Shown in pieces: positions 12,701 to 24,014 of a stretch of DNA of 64,000 bases. Under the pieces are notes generated by a model that saw only the letters and a program-made list of their open reading frames with translations, was not told the origin of the DNA and made no database searches. The stretch spans positions 26,099-90,098 of the forward strand of contig QNGE01003218.1 of NCBI GenBank assembly GCA_008508345.1. Direction: 5' to 3'. Source of the DNA: Paragonimus westermani (lineage: Eukaryota > Platyhelminthes > Trematoda > Plagiorchiida > Troglotrematidae). A program made the position numbers and the translations under genes. The stretch's first letter is position 1; each line of letters opens with the position of its first letter.

Positions 12701-14335
12701 CTATCATTAACACATCGAGTCTTGGAGAGAACAAATTTTGTAGCATTTAGAATACCCACTTACACATCGTTCAGATTATTTGTATCGCAGAACATTTTTT
12801 GTGAAGATGAAACTGACCTGTCTATGAATTATGGCTTGTAACAGTCTCTATTGATTTCCTGTTGTATTTTAATGATCGCAACTTTATACTCAACGTTTTT
12901 ATTCGTAAAACAGTGTCCAATTTGATTCGCTTAAATGCATTAACCGGAGGATGAATGAGTCCAGAAGCACCCGATTACATTATTAGCACTGTTGGTAAAG
13001 GTGTCAATTCGTATTCTGTGTGTAAACCAAAGTCCATACTAGTTGCAAGCCCTATTTTAAAAAATACTTTTATGACGTTTACAAGTAAACCGTCAAACGT
13101 TTCATAGCGTTATACGCTCAGTTACCGAAAACAAACAGTCCCGCCTATTATCGGATGAAAGATAGTTAAACTCAACTTCATTCTCTTCGATTAAAGCTTA
13201 GGCGTTTTCTTAGAATAACGATGGTAAGTGGTATACAATCTTCGTTTGTTATTCGGCTTTTCATAAGTAAATTTATGTTCACCTAATTATTATTTCAACT
13301 CTCAGCATTGGTATTGTTCTATTTACATTTTTGATATAGAACCTGCAGAATCTTTTGCTGGAAAAATTGATTCATTTGTTATTGGTTACCTTAAATCGTA
13401 AGCATCGAAACCATGGGATTGTTAAGCGGAAAAATCCATGGATCACGAACCTTGGTTTTTCGGACTGTGTGGCTCAATTTTTGAGTACCGAAAAAACTAT
13501 CTAATAAAAAATACAACAATTCCGGCCTTGGGGTGAATAGTCCAGTTATGCTACAGGAGTTTCATTCAGCTAGTTGAACAACCAGGTGCTGTCCATGAAA
13601 AACCGTGAAAAAATTGGGGCAGTCCTACATTTACGATAGCATAATTACAGCCTGATGTCGAAGTGGCTGTAACGTGTACGTAGACCGAATTTTCCACAGC
13701 ACTTTCCATGAAGATACCATAGGCTGTAAGTCAGTTTTGTTGGAAACCGCGTATATTACAGCCAGGTAAGCAAGTCGAACTAGTGCACACAACGAATATA
13801 TTTGAGAAAGTAACGGGAGCATTTTTGTAAACCTAACACCGCAGACATCGGTAAGGGAACTTACACTTACCTGAATATACCGAAAGTGAGCGCGTACTTC
13901 GCTTACGACCACTGTGCTACGAGAACAAAGTCCCATCCTTCAAGAGAGTGACGTCCATGGCGTTATATTCCGACAACAACCTTAACATCCCAAACACCTC
14001 GTACTGACACATTAATGGCCTAGTGATAAGTAGTTCATTAGACTCACATCGTGCTGATATCTACATTTTCATAGCTGAAAGACTGTTAACTGATACCATT
14101 TCTAATGAGTGATTTGGCAGACGTGATTATCTGAGTGACACTCAACTGTGAAAAATCAGGGTTTCAGCTGGATTCGGACTGGTGACAGGAACAGCGTACC
14201 CTAACACAGCATACGCTTTATCAGCTGAAATGCGAATTCCATTACTACATGCAGTTTCTTCTGTGTTCCAGTTTAAAACTGAAGAACTGTTAGCTGGTTT
14301 GTGTTGCGTCCGAGTGGAGCACATCAAATGAAGCG
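9765..14335. other. Galactosyltransferase intron 1, left part
   Basis: Intronic sequence apart from the unrecognised candidate at 10.27-10.56 kb. A minus-strand stretch near 13.87-13.93 kb has an ATG followed by a perfect CAG/GTAAGT donor, but nothing else supports an exon. Confidence 0.6.
10274..10558 (-). CDS. Unrecognised candidate exon inside galactosyltransferase intron 1
   Basis: About 94 open codons on the minus strand follow a plausible acceptor (TCCTTCAG, exon from 10,558) and end at TGA at 10,274. The peptide is mixed in composition (for example D-I-L-N-A-R-D-I-S-L-V-Q-C-F and H-Q-L-A-K-L-W-I-A-A-V-N-F) and does not look like simple AT-rich chance sequence, but I recognise no family. 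From this acceptor it enters in phase 0, which does not fit the phase-1 junction of the flanking galactosyltransferase exons, so it is unlikely to be an alternative exon of that gene. It could belong to a nested gene or be chance. Confidence 0.22.
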   Translation of the reverse strand, partial: PSNNRLTTDSSSALLTKCSDGRLIIVTLNSSPTASSGPGNSQDTLRLTILDILNARDISLVQCFASKTFVPHQLAKLWIAAVNFDLVPITSSRW

Positions 14336-14339
14336 GAAT

Positions 14340-15100
14340 CTGGACATTCTCAACACGCTTAAGGCGATGGGTCAGGGAAGCGTTGTGTGTATAGCAGGTC
14401 GACCGGGTTTGATTAGTATACACATCTTACTAATCTCACTCCGATGGAACGTAAGCGTGATGTGGTAATACAGTCGTTCTTCAGAGCCCACCAATTGGGA
14501 CAAGGACCAGAAATGCATACAAAGACGCAGATGAAGGTTGAATGTCCAAGGTTTTCTATTAAAAGTGACAGTAAACCGAGAGTGGAACGCGGAGTGGATG
14601 TCTGGTTAAATGAATAGTTGATAGTTGTTGAATTACCATCCAAAGATAATATCACAACGTTGCAAACGGTCTTGCTAACTGTTCTTCCATTGAATTAGAC
14701 CAAAATCGCCCCTGCTTTATGGGTTCGTATTCTGGCAAGCAAATTGCCGGTGTCTTTAATCATTGGAAATGAACAACTTGGCGCCAAGTCGCACTGCATT
14801 CACGAAGTCACACGTAACTTCCAAGTAATTCACATAGGCAGAACATGTATGTTCTTCACCTGAATGATGAAGGACACGGCGCCCAAAATCGGTTGGCATG
14901 CGTAACTCACAACCTGGAGCTTTCCGAAACCGTGTTTGTTTCGCTTTTTCGAGTTTACACCTGTCTTTGCAATTATAGTGCACCACTACAACCCATGCTT
15001 TTCAAAAGATTATCGAGTTTTTGCACTAACCGGGTTCAAACTTGTGCTTTTTGTTCAGAACAATCATTTGTGTATCAAAAGGTACCGTGGCTTTCCTTTA
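14340..15100 (+). pseudogene. Penelope-like element, RT C-terminus plus GIY-YIG endonuclease, decayed
   Basis: With frameshifts and stops this stretch follows the same domain order as the better copy at 44.4 kb. A G-D-G-S-G-K-R-C-V-Y-S-R-S-T-G-F-D block and L-T-N-L-T-P-M-E-R-K-R match the RT end (x-V-Y-R-K-x-T-W-T-G-Q-Y then F-x-P). Next come F-F-R-A-H, I-K-S-D-S-K-P, the linker R-I-L-A-S-K-L-P-V (44.4-kb copy: C-V-L-A-R-T-Q-K-L-P-V) and G-A-K-S-H-C-I-H-E-V-T-R-N, ending in I-H-I-G-R-T. The last matches G-A-T-S-H-C-V-Y-Q-F-T-C-N ... Y-I-G-R-T. Near 15,020-15,095 a N-R-V-Q-T-C tract aligns with the C-terminal N-R-M-K-P-T-L-C end. It is a dead, 5'-truncated retroelement lying antisense in the first intron of the galactosyltransferase. 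The longest simple open frames here are in wrong frames. Confidence 0.78.
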
Positions 15101-15649
15101 TAATGAATGCATGTTACATCGTACTCTTGATTTTTACTTCATATCTTCCCAAAACACGAAAGTTTCTGTGTTGTTTATTATGTGAAATTGACGGAGCAAT
15201 CAGAATACCGGAATACTCGAACGTTCGCCTGTGAACTTGGCGGTTCGCAGTATTGATACTAATTAATTTATCACAATGCGAATTTTAGATGTTCACTGTA
15301 CAAGAAAAGCTCCATTTTTTCTCTGCCTCAACCTTGCTTTTCAAGAGGAAATCAGATATCTCCGTGGTGGCTTGAGGCAACCAAGTGTCATCCGGTGGTT
15401 GTTGCAATTAAATTAAAGTTACGTATGGCGTCTTTATGTTGTTATATAATATGTTAGGCCATTATACTGATTAGACTAGATCAAACACAAGTTTCATTTG
15501 ATGAAGTAACTTATCGCTTTCCATCTGACAATTTCCATGTAAGATATACATTTCAAATTGATCATATACCAATCAGGTTAAAGCGCTGGGTGAATCAAAA
15601 TGTTGGTTCTCAACTATAGACAAAATTGTTTAAAAAACGGCTAACTTAC

Positions 15650-15929
15650 ACATTATTGATAGCTTATTGTGGTTGACGGTACTGGTAAAAAAATGTTTGT
15701 CACATCTTCGAGCCCAAGTGTTTTGTGCGTGGATTGCCTTCTTCTCGTAATTTCCTGGGTAGGTATTTAGGTAGCACAATATCCTTGGTTTCTGTTCTGG
15801 CGTTGACACATTTTTGATTAAACAGTGGGAATCATCTTTGATTATGGGCTTGAAGTTTACGTGGCAAACGATACAACCCGCCAGAACGCCCAACAATAAA
15901 TTTAGATATTGGCGTACACCGGAATGCAT
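15650..15929 (-). CDS. C1GALT1-like: Core 1 beta-1,3-galactosyltransferase-like (T-synthase), exon 1
   Basis: First coding exon of a GT31 enzyme that in animals adds galactose to GalNAc-Ser/Thr in the Golgi, making core 1 O-glycan. It encodes residues 1-93. There is a short cytoplasmic start, one membrane anchor at about residues 9-24 (rich in Leu, Val, Gly and Cys) as expected of a type II Golgi protein, then the family segment R-I-L-C near residue 49 and the K-K-A-I-H-A-x-x-T-W-A-R-R-C block around 63-76. A possible N-glycosylation site is N40-V-S. The ATG at 15,929 is the first Met before the anchor. The exon ends with a strong GTAAGT donor (15,649-15,644) in phase 1, and the single leftover T joins the TG that opens the exon at 9,764 to give Leu. 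That agreement is strong evidence that the two are spliced together. C1GALT1 is a family assignment; flukes may have several paralogues. Confidence 0.88.
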
Positions 15930-15930
15930 C

Positions 15931-15932
15931 CT
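15931..15932 (-). promoter_or_regulatory. Possible splice or trans-splice acceptor just before the start codon
   Basis: The minus strand reads AACACCACAG then G then the ATG of exon 1, so an AG lies only one base before the start codon. This would suit either a 5'-UTR intron or spliced-leader trans-splicing, which flatworms are known to use. The upstream tract is not strongly pyrimidine-rich. This is inference from position only. Confidence 0.3.
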
Positions 15933-17087
15933 GTGGTGTTATTTTTCAGAGTTTTGTGGGAGTTAGTCACAATCTGGACTCCAGGGATCCAATGTACTTG
16001 AAGTTAATTTTCCAATTCTAATTAACCAACGCCTATTTAATAGCGGCGTGCGCATCGGGTAATTTCCAATTTCATAACTGTCTGTGAACCTAGTGTTTAC
16101 ATATGTTCAGCATGTCATTGGTGAGTACACAAACCAATTAAACATACACCCAACCGCAGTCGATTTATTCTCGCGTGTGATTGGTCTACGAGAGGTCAAA
16201 CTACCCACATTATTTGCAATTTCATTCAACTTAAGGTGTCAGACATTGCTTACAGAAATTACCCGGAGGCAACTCACTGTTAACTAACAAGCAACTCTGT
16301 CTCCTTTTTGCTCAGGCAAAACAAAAGTTAAGTGACTGTGCAGTGAACCACGAAAACGGTTAGTTGAAATAGACAGTCCTGAATTGATCCGATAATTCCT
16401 AGTCGTTGGCTGTCTCTGACAGAAATGTTTATCAGTTACGTCAAGGATGACTGTGTATTAGGTTGAGTCTGTCTACTATGGGTGTTCAACAGCAAGCGAA
16501 ACATCTTTCAATCCATTGGGTAATCTCTAGAATAAGTCGTTCTCAGCGTTGTTCTGCAAGTACGTCTGAAGTTGTTGTTGCTTAACATTTTGCCAAACTC
16601 ACACACAAAATGTCTTCTTCTTAAAAGACGAATTTTTCTATTCGGATGATTCAATACTTGCATCTTCTCTGAAACTCAACTGAAATACTAGTCGGATTAT
16701 CCTCTCGTCGATCTGATTGAATAACAAAATAAACCCTGAAACTAATTCCATTCGTGTTGCTTGTCAAATATATGGATCACAGATTGCTTTCGTCAAACCG
16801 AAAGACGTGAGTTGAGGAAATTGGTTGTTCGAACATTCTACGTTAATCGTAGATAAGCGATGTTGGTGATGATAGTTGAATCAGGATGGAACCATATTAA
16901 CCGAGGGCTAATATCCTACGAGCACTCAACGAAAAGAAATTACAGTATTGTATATTAAGTACTGAGTTAAGTACTGGCCAGGATTATAGATTACACAACT
17001 ATCTGTTAACATGTAGGGACCTGTGTGTGGGTCACACTACAGTACTATACAAAATGTAAATACATTTCCTGTAAAGGCGGAAAACGT

Positions 17088-17154
17088 CTGATGGAGTCTA
17101 TCCGAACTGAGTGAAACGTTCAGCAATACAACTTTCTCTTAACGTTGTGTTCTC
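17088..17154 (+). ncRNA. Hammerhead-like motif plus PLE tail, family 1, copy 1
   Basis: CTGATGG (17,088-17,094) and GAAAC (17,113-17,117) stand 18 bases apart, followed by ACAACTTTCTCTTAACGTTG. The tail and the spacing match the copies at 25.93 and 54.79-54.86 kb (ACAACTTGCTCGTAACGTTG). The intervening CCGA loop position is kept, but stem II is broken by several mismatches and the last A of CUGANGA is G, so this copy is probably inactive. The relationship is supported by the shared tail. Confidence 0.6.
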
Positions 17155-17159
17155 AGTCT

Positions 17160-20100
17160 AATTATTCAAAACTGTTAACTTCTTTATATTTTGCAAACAA
17201 ACAAAAGCAAACAACGACAGTGAAGAACTTTCCAGATTCTGTGCCGTTTTGCCTTGTCAAACTTTGTGTGTAACTATCCACGACTGTGACAATGTTTTTT
17301 GAAATGTCACGGAAGACTACGCGGTAACAATGATAATCGATGGAAACGTTAGCAAGGGAGAATATGTGTTGAAATAAAGTTTTGAAGAATGTGTGACAGT
17401 TAAGCACACGATACAATGGTCATATTGGAGGTGAATAGACAATACACGTTGCAGCATGCACTAACGCTGGGGTAATCCAGTTGCAACGGTTATGAATCGA
17501 TTTACAGTATCACTATCACAAAGTGGCACAGACGATTACCACTAGTTGTTGAAAACGGAACATATACACATTTTTCAGTATTCACGGACAAATTACGTGC
17601 TTATTCTCATTTACATGAGCGAGAAGTGCCGTTGTGCTATGAGTGAATTGCAGAGCCGCCTCCACCAAGTTGTCAGCAACATGCTTGTAAAACACGGCTG
17701 CTTTCGTTGGCCGCATTTCACAGAAGCAAACCAAGGAGAGAAGAACCAAAGACAGAAACATTTGTGTATAACATATTCAGTATCAAACAGGGAGATAAAA
17801 CTTTGTCAGCTCGTATGTATCATATGTAAATGAAGAAGTAATCATCCTGTAGATTAGCCAAATGTGTTTGGATCGCAGGAATCTTAACTAACTGATACTG
17901 AGTTGCCCGGATTCAACGGTTGAAAACATCACCAAAATCGAAAAGACACACGCGGGACGTTTGGGATTTTTGGCCTAGTGTCGATAGCAAAAAAACGAAG
18001 GAGACAAAAATCAAGCCTGAGTGTTCAAATGCTCACTGGTGTAGATTAATACGGGTCATGCGTGTAGTGGTTCTCGCAAGCACATGTATTCTGAGCAACT
18101 GCGATTTTGGAGACATACAGGTCATTGAACATCGCGCATACTAAAACTTTTAAAGAATTTCAGACAAAAGCTGGCAATTGTTGTGAAAAAACACTCTTAA
18201 GCACAATGTCCAACAACTACCTGAGTTGGTAAGTCTGATCCAGTATGTTAGCGAAAAGTAGTGAGAGTTCGGGTGTACGCCTGTTCCCCTGTATTCGCGT
18301 TTTTATAGTGCAGACATATCAAACGAACTTGATCGTACCAATTTCCAACGATTTGGCAATGGTTTCTGGCATTGTTAGCCGAGTACTATGTTCTTTAAGG
18401 TTTTCATATTTCTATATCAGCAGGAAAGTTTCATTTAGTTAGTTCATTTAGTTAAACACGAGAGCAAAATCGTTTCAAAATAAATAATTATCTGCAGTTA
18501 CTGTCAGCTGAAGGAAATTGTGGCAACGCTTCGTACATTGCTAACTGGCCGCCCTATGCCACTGTAACCATTAGGTTCGTAATTTGCCAAATCTTCCTCC
18601 AGCCAGGCTATAAAATCAATTTATGTTTATGGAGCAGAACTACTTATTGAAACTTTTTGGCTCGGCCGCTCGTTGTGATGTGACCTATCGGGCCGAACAT
18701 GGGTTCGGTTGTATTTGACTACCACACCCAACATAGTAACATGAGTTTCATTCGAATATTGTGCAGCTGGTAGTCATGTTTACAATGTGAACTAGAAGTA
18801 TTCTGTTCGAGATTATATATTTCCATCTATTCATATATCATTTCATCTATATACATTTTCTTCTAGAGATTTAAACTGTATTGTTAGCTCAAAGAATATA
18901 TTAATTTCAGTCTGACTGAAAAATCCTGACAACCAGGTTATCTGGTGAATTCACCAAGGGCTTGTTGTTCATCCTCCTTTCGAAATGATCGAGTTGCACT
19001 GGTGGTCACTGGAGCCAACTAAACATCCCAATCTATCCTGGAACCTGGCAAGTTGCCTGCTTGTCCGCAGAACCGCAAGTGTCTGATTCATTTTGGCTCA
19101 AAAAAGAGCAGAGGGCAGAAACAGATTGTGAAATTTGTCTTTCTGCAATCCGCGCAGGCTTAATTCTACCACCTACTTACAGTTCGTGGAAACAATACCC
19201 AGTTCAACGCGGTGTTCGTGAATCATGGCTAAGTTAAAGTACCTGTACTCTACTTCCATAGTGACCAGTGTTTGCACTTCCAGTCTTTAAACTGTCTTCT
19301 GCGAAAGCACTGAATAGACTCACACATATTAATTAGCACATTGAATAATTCAGCACAAAGTTTCTAGCTGCAAACAAGCCGAAGGTGCAACATCAGTGGC
19401 ATAGGGAACAGCGTGCAAAATCGTTGACATGGTTACATAGCGTGTCATTACCAACAATACAGTCAAACAAAATGTACTAATTTTCAACGTTATCTTTTCA
19501 AGGGAGAGAAAGTGAAAGAATTTTCACTGAGGTTTAAAAATTTTTGTTCTGTTATCCGCGTTATTAGATTAGCAGAAAGTAGCACGTTGAAGACTGCTGA
19601 TATATATATATATATAATCGTTAACCAGTGCGAATGTCCGCAGCTCATGCAGCATACTAAAAGTACATGAAAGGAGCATACACTGAGTAGTGAGCGATTT
19701 AATGTGACGTTTTAAATCCCCACTAGGATCTGTTATCAAGTAACCGAACACATTTGTTCGAAAAAATGATCCTAGTGTGGAGTTGAAATGCCACAATAAG
19801 TCGTGCATTATTCAGTGTGTGCCTCTCTTAAGCACATTAACTTCATATGCATTTGTGCCAATGGGAGGCAAAATTATTAATTTATGTAAATTAACGGACA
19901 AATTCCAAGCCGATTACTTGGAGAATTATTTCGCTTGGTCTGCTTAGTAACAGGACGAACAGATTATCTGTATCAGCAGGGTGACCTATTGAATGAACAT
20001 GAAGATCAATGGGTGTGGGTTGGTTGTTCGGTATTTCTGTTTGTAAATAATGAATTGTACAACCACTTCGGTAAAGTTCTAGTCACATGGGAACTTTAGC

Positions 20101-21420
20101 TACTGTTCGTTTTGTCATATGCGTGTTACTGCAATGGAGCAACTGATTCCGGAATCCTTTATTGAAATACACACTCTTTTGAGGAGTTCACCTATTTGCC
20201 TACCGATTGCCGCAAGTTGACAGGATTCATGCATGTAGATCTTAGTTAGACAAAATCACTGTCGCGTTTTGTTTATATCTATTGGTCACCCAAACGCTGT
20301 ATTTCCTAAGTCTACTTGTATTCAATGCCTACGTAACCTAATTCCGATTGGTGCTCTAATTTATATGAGCTGGCATTCACTTTGCTACCAAATTCATGTA
20401 AAATAATGCTCACGTAATTTTGCGTTAAATAGTTGCATAATCAATAAAAAATCACCTGAACACATATGTAAACACTATTTGTATCCACACTAATCAGCAA
20501 CCCTTGTCTGCCACAGAATTTTTGTAACTACCGAGAAAAGTGAACATCCCATCAACACAAACAAGTTGCGTGCAAGAAAATGACCAAAACGCATCTCACT
20601 TTTAATTCTTCTGGGACTCACCGATTATTTCTTAGAAATACTAGAATACTTGGAAAATTACGAAAACAATACACGTATTTTGCTAACAGTCGGAGAGAGT
20701 TCCCTTCATTAAGTTAATTTCGCTCTGCATGATAACGTGCAGTCCATCAATTTACCACTATTGATGGCTTGAACACTGCACCTTACACATGTTTTCACCC
20801 TACAGAGATTACAGTCATACATACAACATGTGTTTTGGTAATCCATTATTTTGGGGCTAGTATAACTACAAGGATGGGCGACATAGTTAGATTGAGATGT
20901 CGACCAACTTTATCACACAGAAATTAATTTATCGGTCCGCGTGTACAATACGCGACGTTAGACCATTGACTGAACCACGCGCCTTCGCCAACGACATGGT
21001 CAGTTTGCGTTTAGAATAGATGCAACGTCTGTGAATGTCATACTTTAGTATCACGCAGCACCAGTTCGATATCCTTGTAGGGGATAAATCAATCGAAAAA
21101 CCTGATCACCTTTCCTGTAGTTCTATATTTCAACTGCGTGGGTAAGAATAATTTTATTTAACGTTAATGCTTCATTGTGCCCTAACAAATGAGAGTCCGT
21201 CCTGATGAGAATTTTGTCGAAATCCAACACACGTTCTCTTGACTTACTAAAACACTTATCTTCAAACCGGAATTTACGGTGGTTAATATCACATCTGTGT
21301 TTGGTTTTCATACCTTGAGTCTATAAACTAAGCATATCCATCAGCCCGGATTAAATGCGTCAGTTGCATCAAAAAATATGCAGATAAGAAAAGGTGGCAG
21401 ACCTGTGTCTACGTTGAGTG
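17160..21420. other. No supported gene
   Basis: Only short frames, one TA microsatellite and AT-rich sequence upstream of the galactosyltransferase. The interval 15,930-17,085 likewise shows nothing beyond the possible acceptor at the start codon. Confidence 0.6.
19600..19616. repeat. TA dinucleotide microsatellite
   Basis: An uninterrupted run of about eight TA units in non-coding sequence. Confidence 0.9.
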
Positions 21421-21424
21421 TAAG

Positions 21425-21780
21425 GCATGTGCCTCAGGCGAGCGGACCAAGAAAGTTGTTGCCGTCGTCTCGCCCTCTCATGCCGTCCATCACGTGGTAA
21501 ACCACCCAGGCTGACCGACGCTCGCTGTCTCAACCTGCACATGTGCATCCACACTTTCACCGGCCCGGGGGCATTGTCCCACACCCGAACGTACGCACGC
21601 TGGCGCGCAGTCGCCATTCCCACACTCAGCCAATTGGAACGCTCAAACTGGACGTGATTCGGTGCGGTCGATAAGCGGGCACGCACGACACGGATGAATC
21701 CCGGGTCGGAACTGAGAGCGACACGACTGAACGGAACAGAGCACGGTCCAGACGAGCGCCGCTGAGTTAATCTCGTACAC
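21425..21780. other. GC-rich, CpG-rich island
   Basis: About 350 bases are much richer in G+C and CpG than everything around (for example GGCCCGGGGGC, GTACGCACGCTGGCGCGCAG, GACGAGCGCCGCTGAG). The edges are sharp against AT-rich flanks. Open frames on both strands are Arg- and Ser-rich, as expected of GC-rich random translation, and match no family I know. It could be a promoter-like CpG island, a GC-rich repeat (SINE or satellite-like) or transferred DNA. No tRNA-type A/B boxes or poly-A tail were seen. Confidence 0.6.
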
Positions 21781-23010
21781 CAACCCCAACAGTAAAGATC
21801 TAAACCATTGACTTGATGTTTTCATTGGCTATCAATGAGATGTCATTTACTGATGGGTACTCAAGCTACTGCGGTTAAGAATTCCACTACAAAATTCATC
21901 CCTCGTGTGACGTATGCATCTAAATCATTTTTCACTTGAAAAAGCATACTCCTATTTAAGAGGTCATACAACTTTTGTCTTTCGATTTCCTCCTTTCTGT
22001 TATTGACCGAAGCTTTGTTGGCTTCCATGGTTTCGAAACAAACGTGATTTTCTCCACTAGTATCCTCCTCAGTGCTGACTTTTATTTATGAAAATCACAC
22101 TTGATCAAACAGCAACAAAAAACACGGGAACACAAATGTGACCTGAAACATAAACGAAAAGTACTATATGATTGTTACCTTTTTTATTCAAGGTGTTCCA
22201 TGGCTTTTGCAGGTTTTTCTTCCCAGTAGATGTGTGACTATTTAATAGTCGACCATTTTGTGGAATGTTATTGGAATCAAGGAAAACTTGACCATTGTAC
22301 ACGTAGACGTGTGAGTGTACGTGTGCAGGGTTATTAACGGGAAAACCTAGGTACCCACATCATTGTCCATAATCAGGTTGTTACATCTCCGACTTCGATA
22401 AATTTTTGCTTTTTTTAAATTGGGTTACGATTGAGATGAAAACAACGTTCATGTTGTCGTTGGCCACGTAACATATTTCATAGGATTTAAAGAGCTTCCT
22501 TTATTGCCCTATATCTTCAGTATGTTAAACGTTTCCATTTTATAAGTGAAAGTTTAATTCCGGTTAAATCAGCGCAACAATTATGGGCCGGAAAGTTCAC
22601 AAATATTACAGTCTCGCCAGCGTTCTTGGAGTTGAGATCACACCCAAACAAACAAATCAACGGACCCCTAACGTGTCTAGTCGACTGGTTATGCTCACTT
22701 GCAAGGGTTATTATATAAGTACTTCGTGGAGTCCCTGAAATTGTGAACGAGTTAACGCCCAATACATACAAACCGTGTGAAGAGCGTACACGCCATTTGT
22801 ATGTCTTGAATCCTGTCAATTCAGATTCTATTGATTCTGCCCTGTTTTTTATATTTACATAGGATACACAATCGTGCTAATCTACAAAACGTCGCTGTAG
22901 TTCATTCTTAGTTTGGTATGCAAGTCACACAAGATTTATGTGAAGTATGCGAAAATTTAGAGAATGAAGCCTAGATCATTATACGTCTCAAGTGACGGGG
23001 AGGTTTAAGC

Positions 23011-23035
23011 GTTTCGAAGCTGTCTCCTTCATCCA
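23011..23035 (-). ncRNA. Weak hammerhead-like motif
   Basis: The minus strand reads TGGATGA, AGGAGACAGCTTC, then GAAAC. This has the layout of the PLE ribozyme core, but two of the first seven core bases differ. The possible stem (GAAG with CTTC) would use core bases, so a normal hammerhead fold is doubtful. Confidence 0.25.
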
Positions 23036-23744
23036 TCGGTGCTCATAGCCAACTCTATCGTTGCGTTCGATGTCGGAACCCCTCCTGTTATTAGACGAAG
23101 CCACCGGTCTTTGGTCAGTGCATCTTCGCCTGAAGTACATCAGTCCCAAAGACAACTGACATACTGCCGTCAATCTAAGATAATTGTTTATACCACTGAT
23201 TCATGTCACCTGCCCATATCTGTTCTTGGGATGCCTTAGAACAGCTTTGGTGTCAAGTGGGGATGCGCTAACCAATGGTCAAGTTTGGAAGTGTTATACT
23301 TTGAAGACACTCAGTAAGTGATCATAATTACACAATGTAGTAGATAGTGTACATACCCATCAGTCCATCGGTTTAACCTCTGTCACTTCAGCACGGTGGA
23401 CAAACCCGGGATGATGATGAGTTTGATGGAATGGAAACAAGGCAACCGTGATAATTAGCAGCAGGTGATGAACGTCCTCTTAGTAAGGCCTACTTGTTGA
23501 TAGACGTTTGGATGGCACCTTACAATTTTCGTTTCATTATGAGTCAGTGTAATAAGGTCAGTAACTTCATTTCTCCAGTTTTCTTCTATAACACACGCTT
23601 ATGGCTTAATTTAAACCTTGGTTCATAGAGCCAGGCGTATTTGTACCCAAGAAATGGGGACGCTGAGATAAATTTCTCCGGTAAACAGCTTCCCCAAGAA
23701 ATCAGTCCGGTCACATATTAAAATGGATAAGATATGTTACTTCG

Positions 23745-24010
23745 CTCGTGAAAATTTAGGGAAAATCCACTAATTAACGCAAAATGGACAATTCCGCTGA
23801 CGCTGAATCACATAGTAGTAGGCTAAATTTTATTCCAGTTTGTATCTAATCGGCTGTTCAGTTGCGACTAGTTCAACCCATTAGAGGACCAGATCTTCAG
23901 AACGGTGAACGCATTTCGGCTAAATTTTCCATCCCCCGCGTTGTGTACCATTTCACTTGCAACTGTAGCCACGTTCATATAGGTAGAAGTGATGAACAAC
24001 AACCACAGTG
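23745..24010 (+). pseudogene. Penelope-like element, linker and start of GIY-YIG endonuclease, decayed
   Basis: In one frame with stops the stretch reads S-H-S-S-R-L-N-F-I-P-V-C-I, stop, S-A-V-Q-L-R-L-V, where the 44.4-kb copy has Q-R-L-V-N-S-I-K-R-T-F-N-A-A-E-L-C-V-L. It then continues I-S-A-K-F-S-I-P-R-V-V-Y-H-F-T-C-N-C followed by H-I-G-R-S, matching C-V-Y-Q-F-T-C-N-C ... Y-I-G-R-T. The Tyr of the YIG box is His here. The frame stops at about 24,010 and the rest of the domain is not readable. It is a dead fragment of the same superfamily. Confidence 0.65.
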
Positions 24011-24014
24011 AGGC

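Noticed and set aside
21369..21686. A 105-codon Arg-rich frame on the minus strand
   Set aside because: It comes from GC-rich composition, which lowers stop frequency in every frame; no motif was seen.
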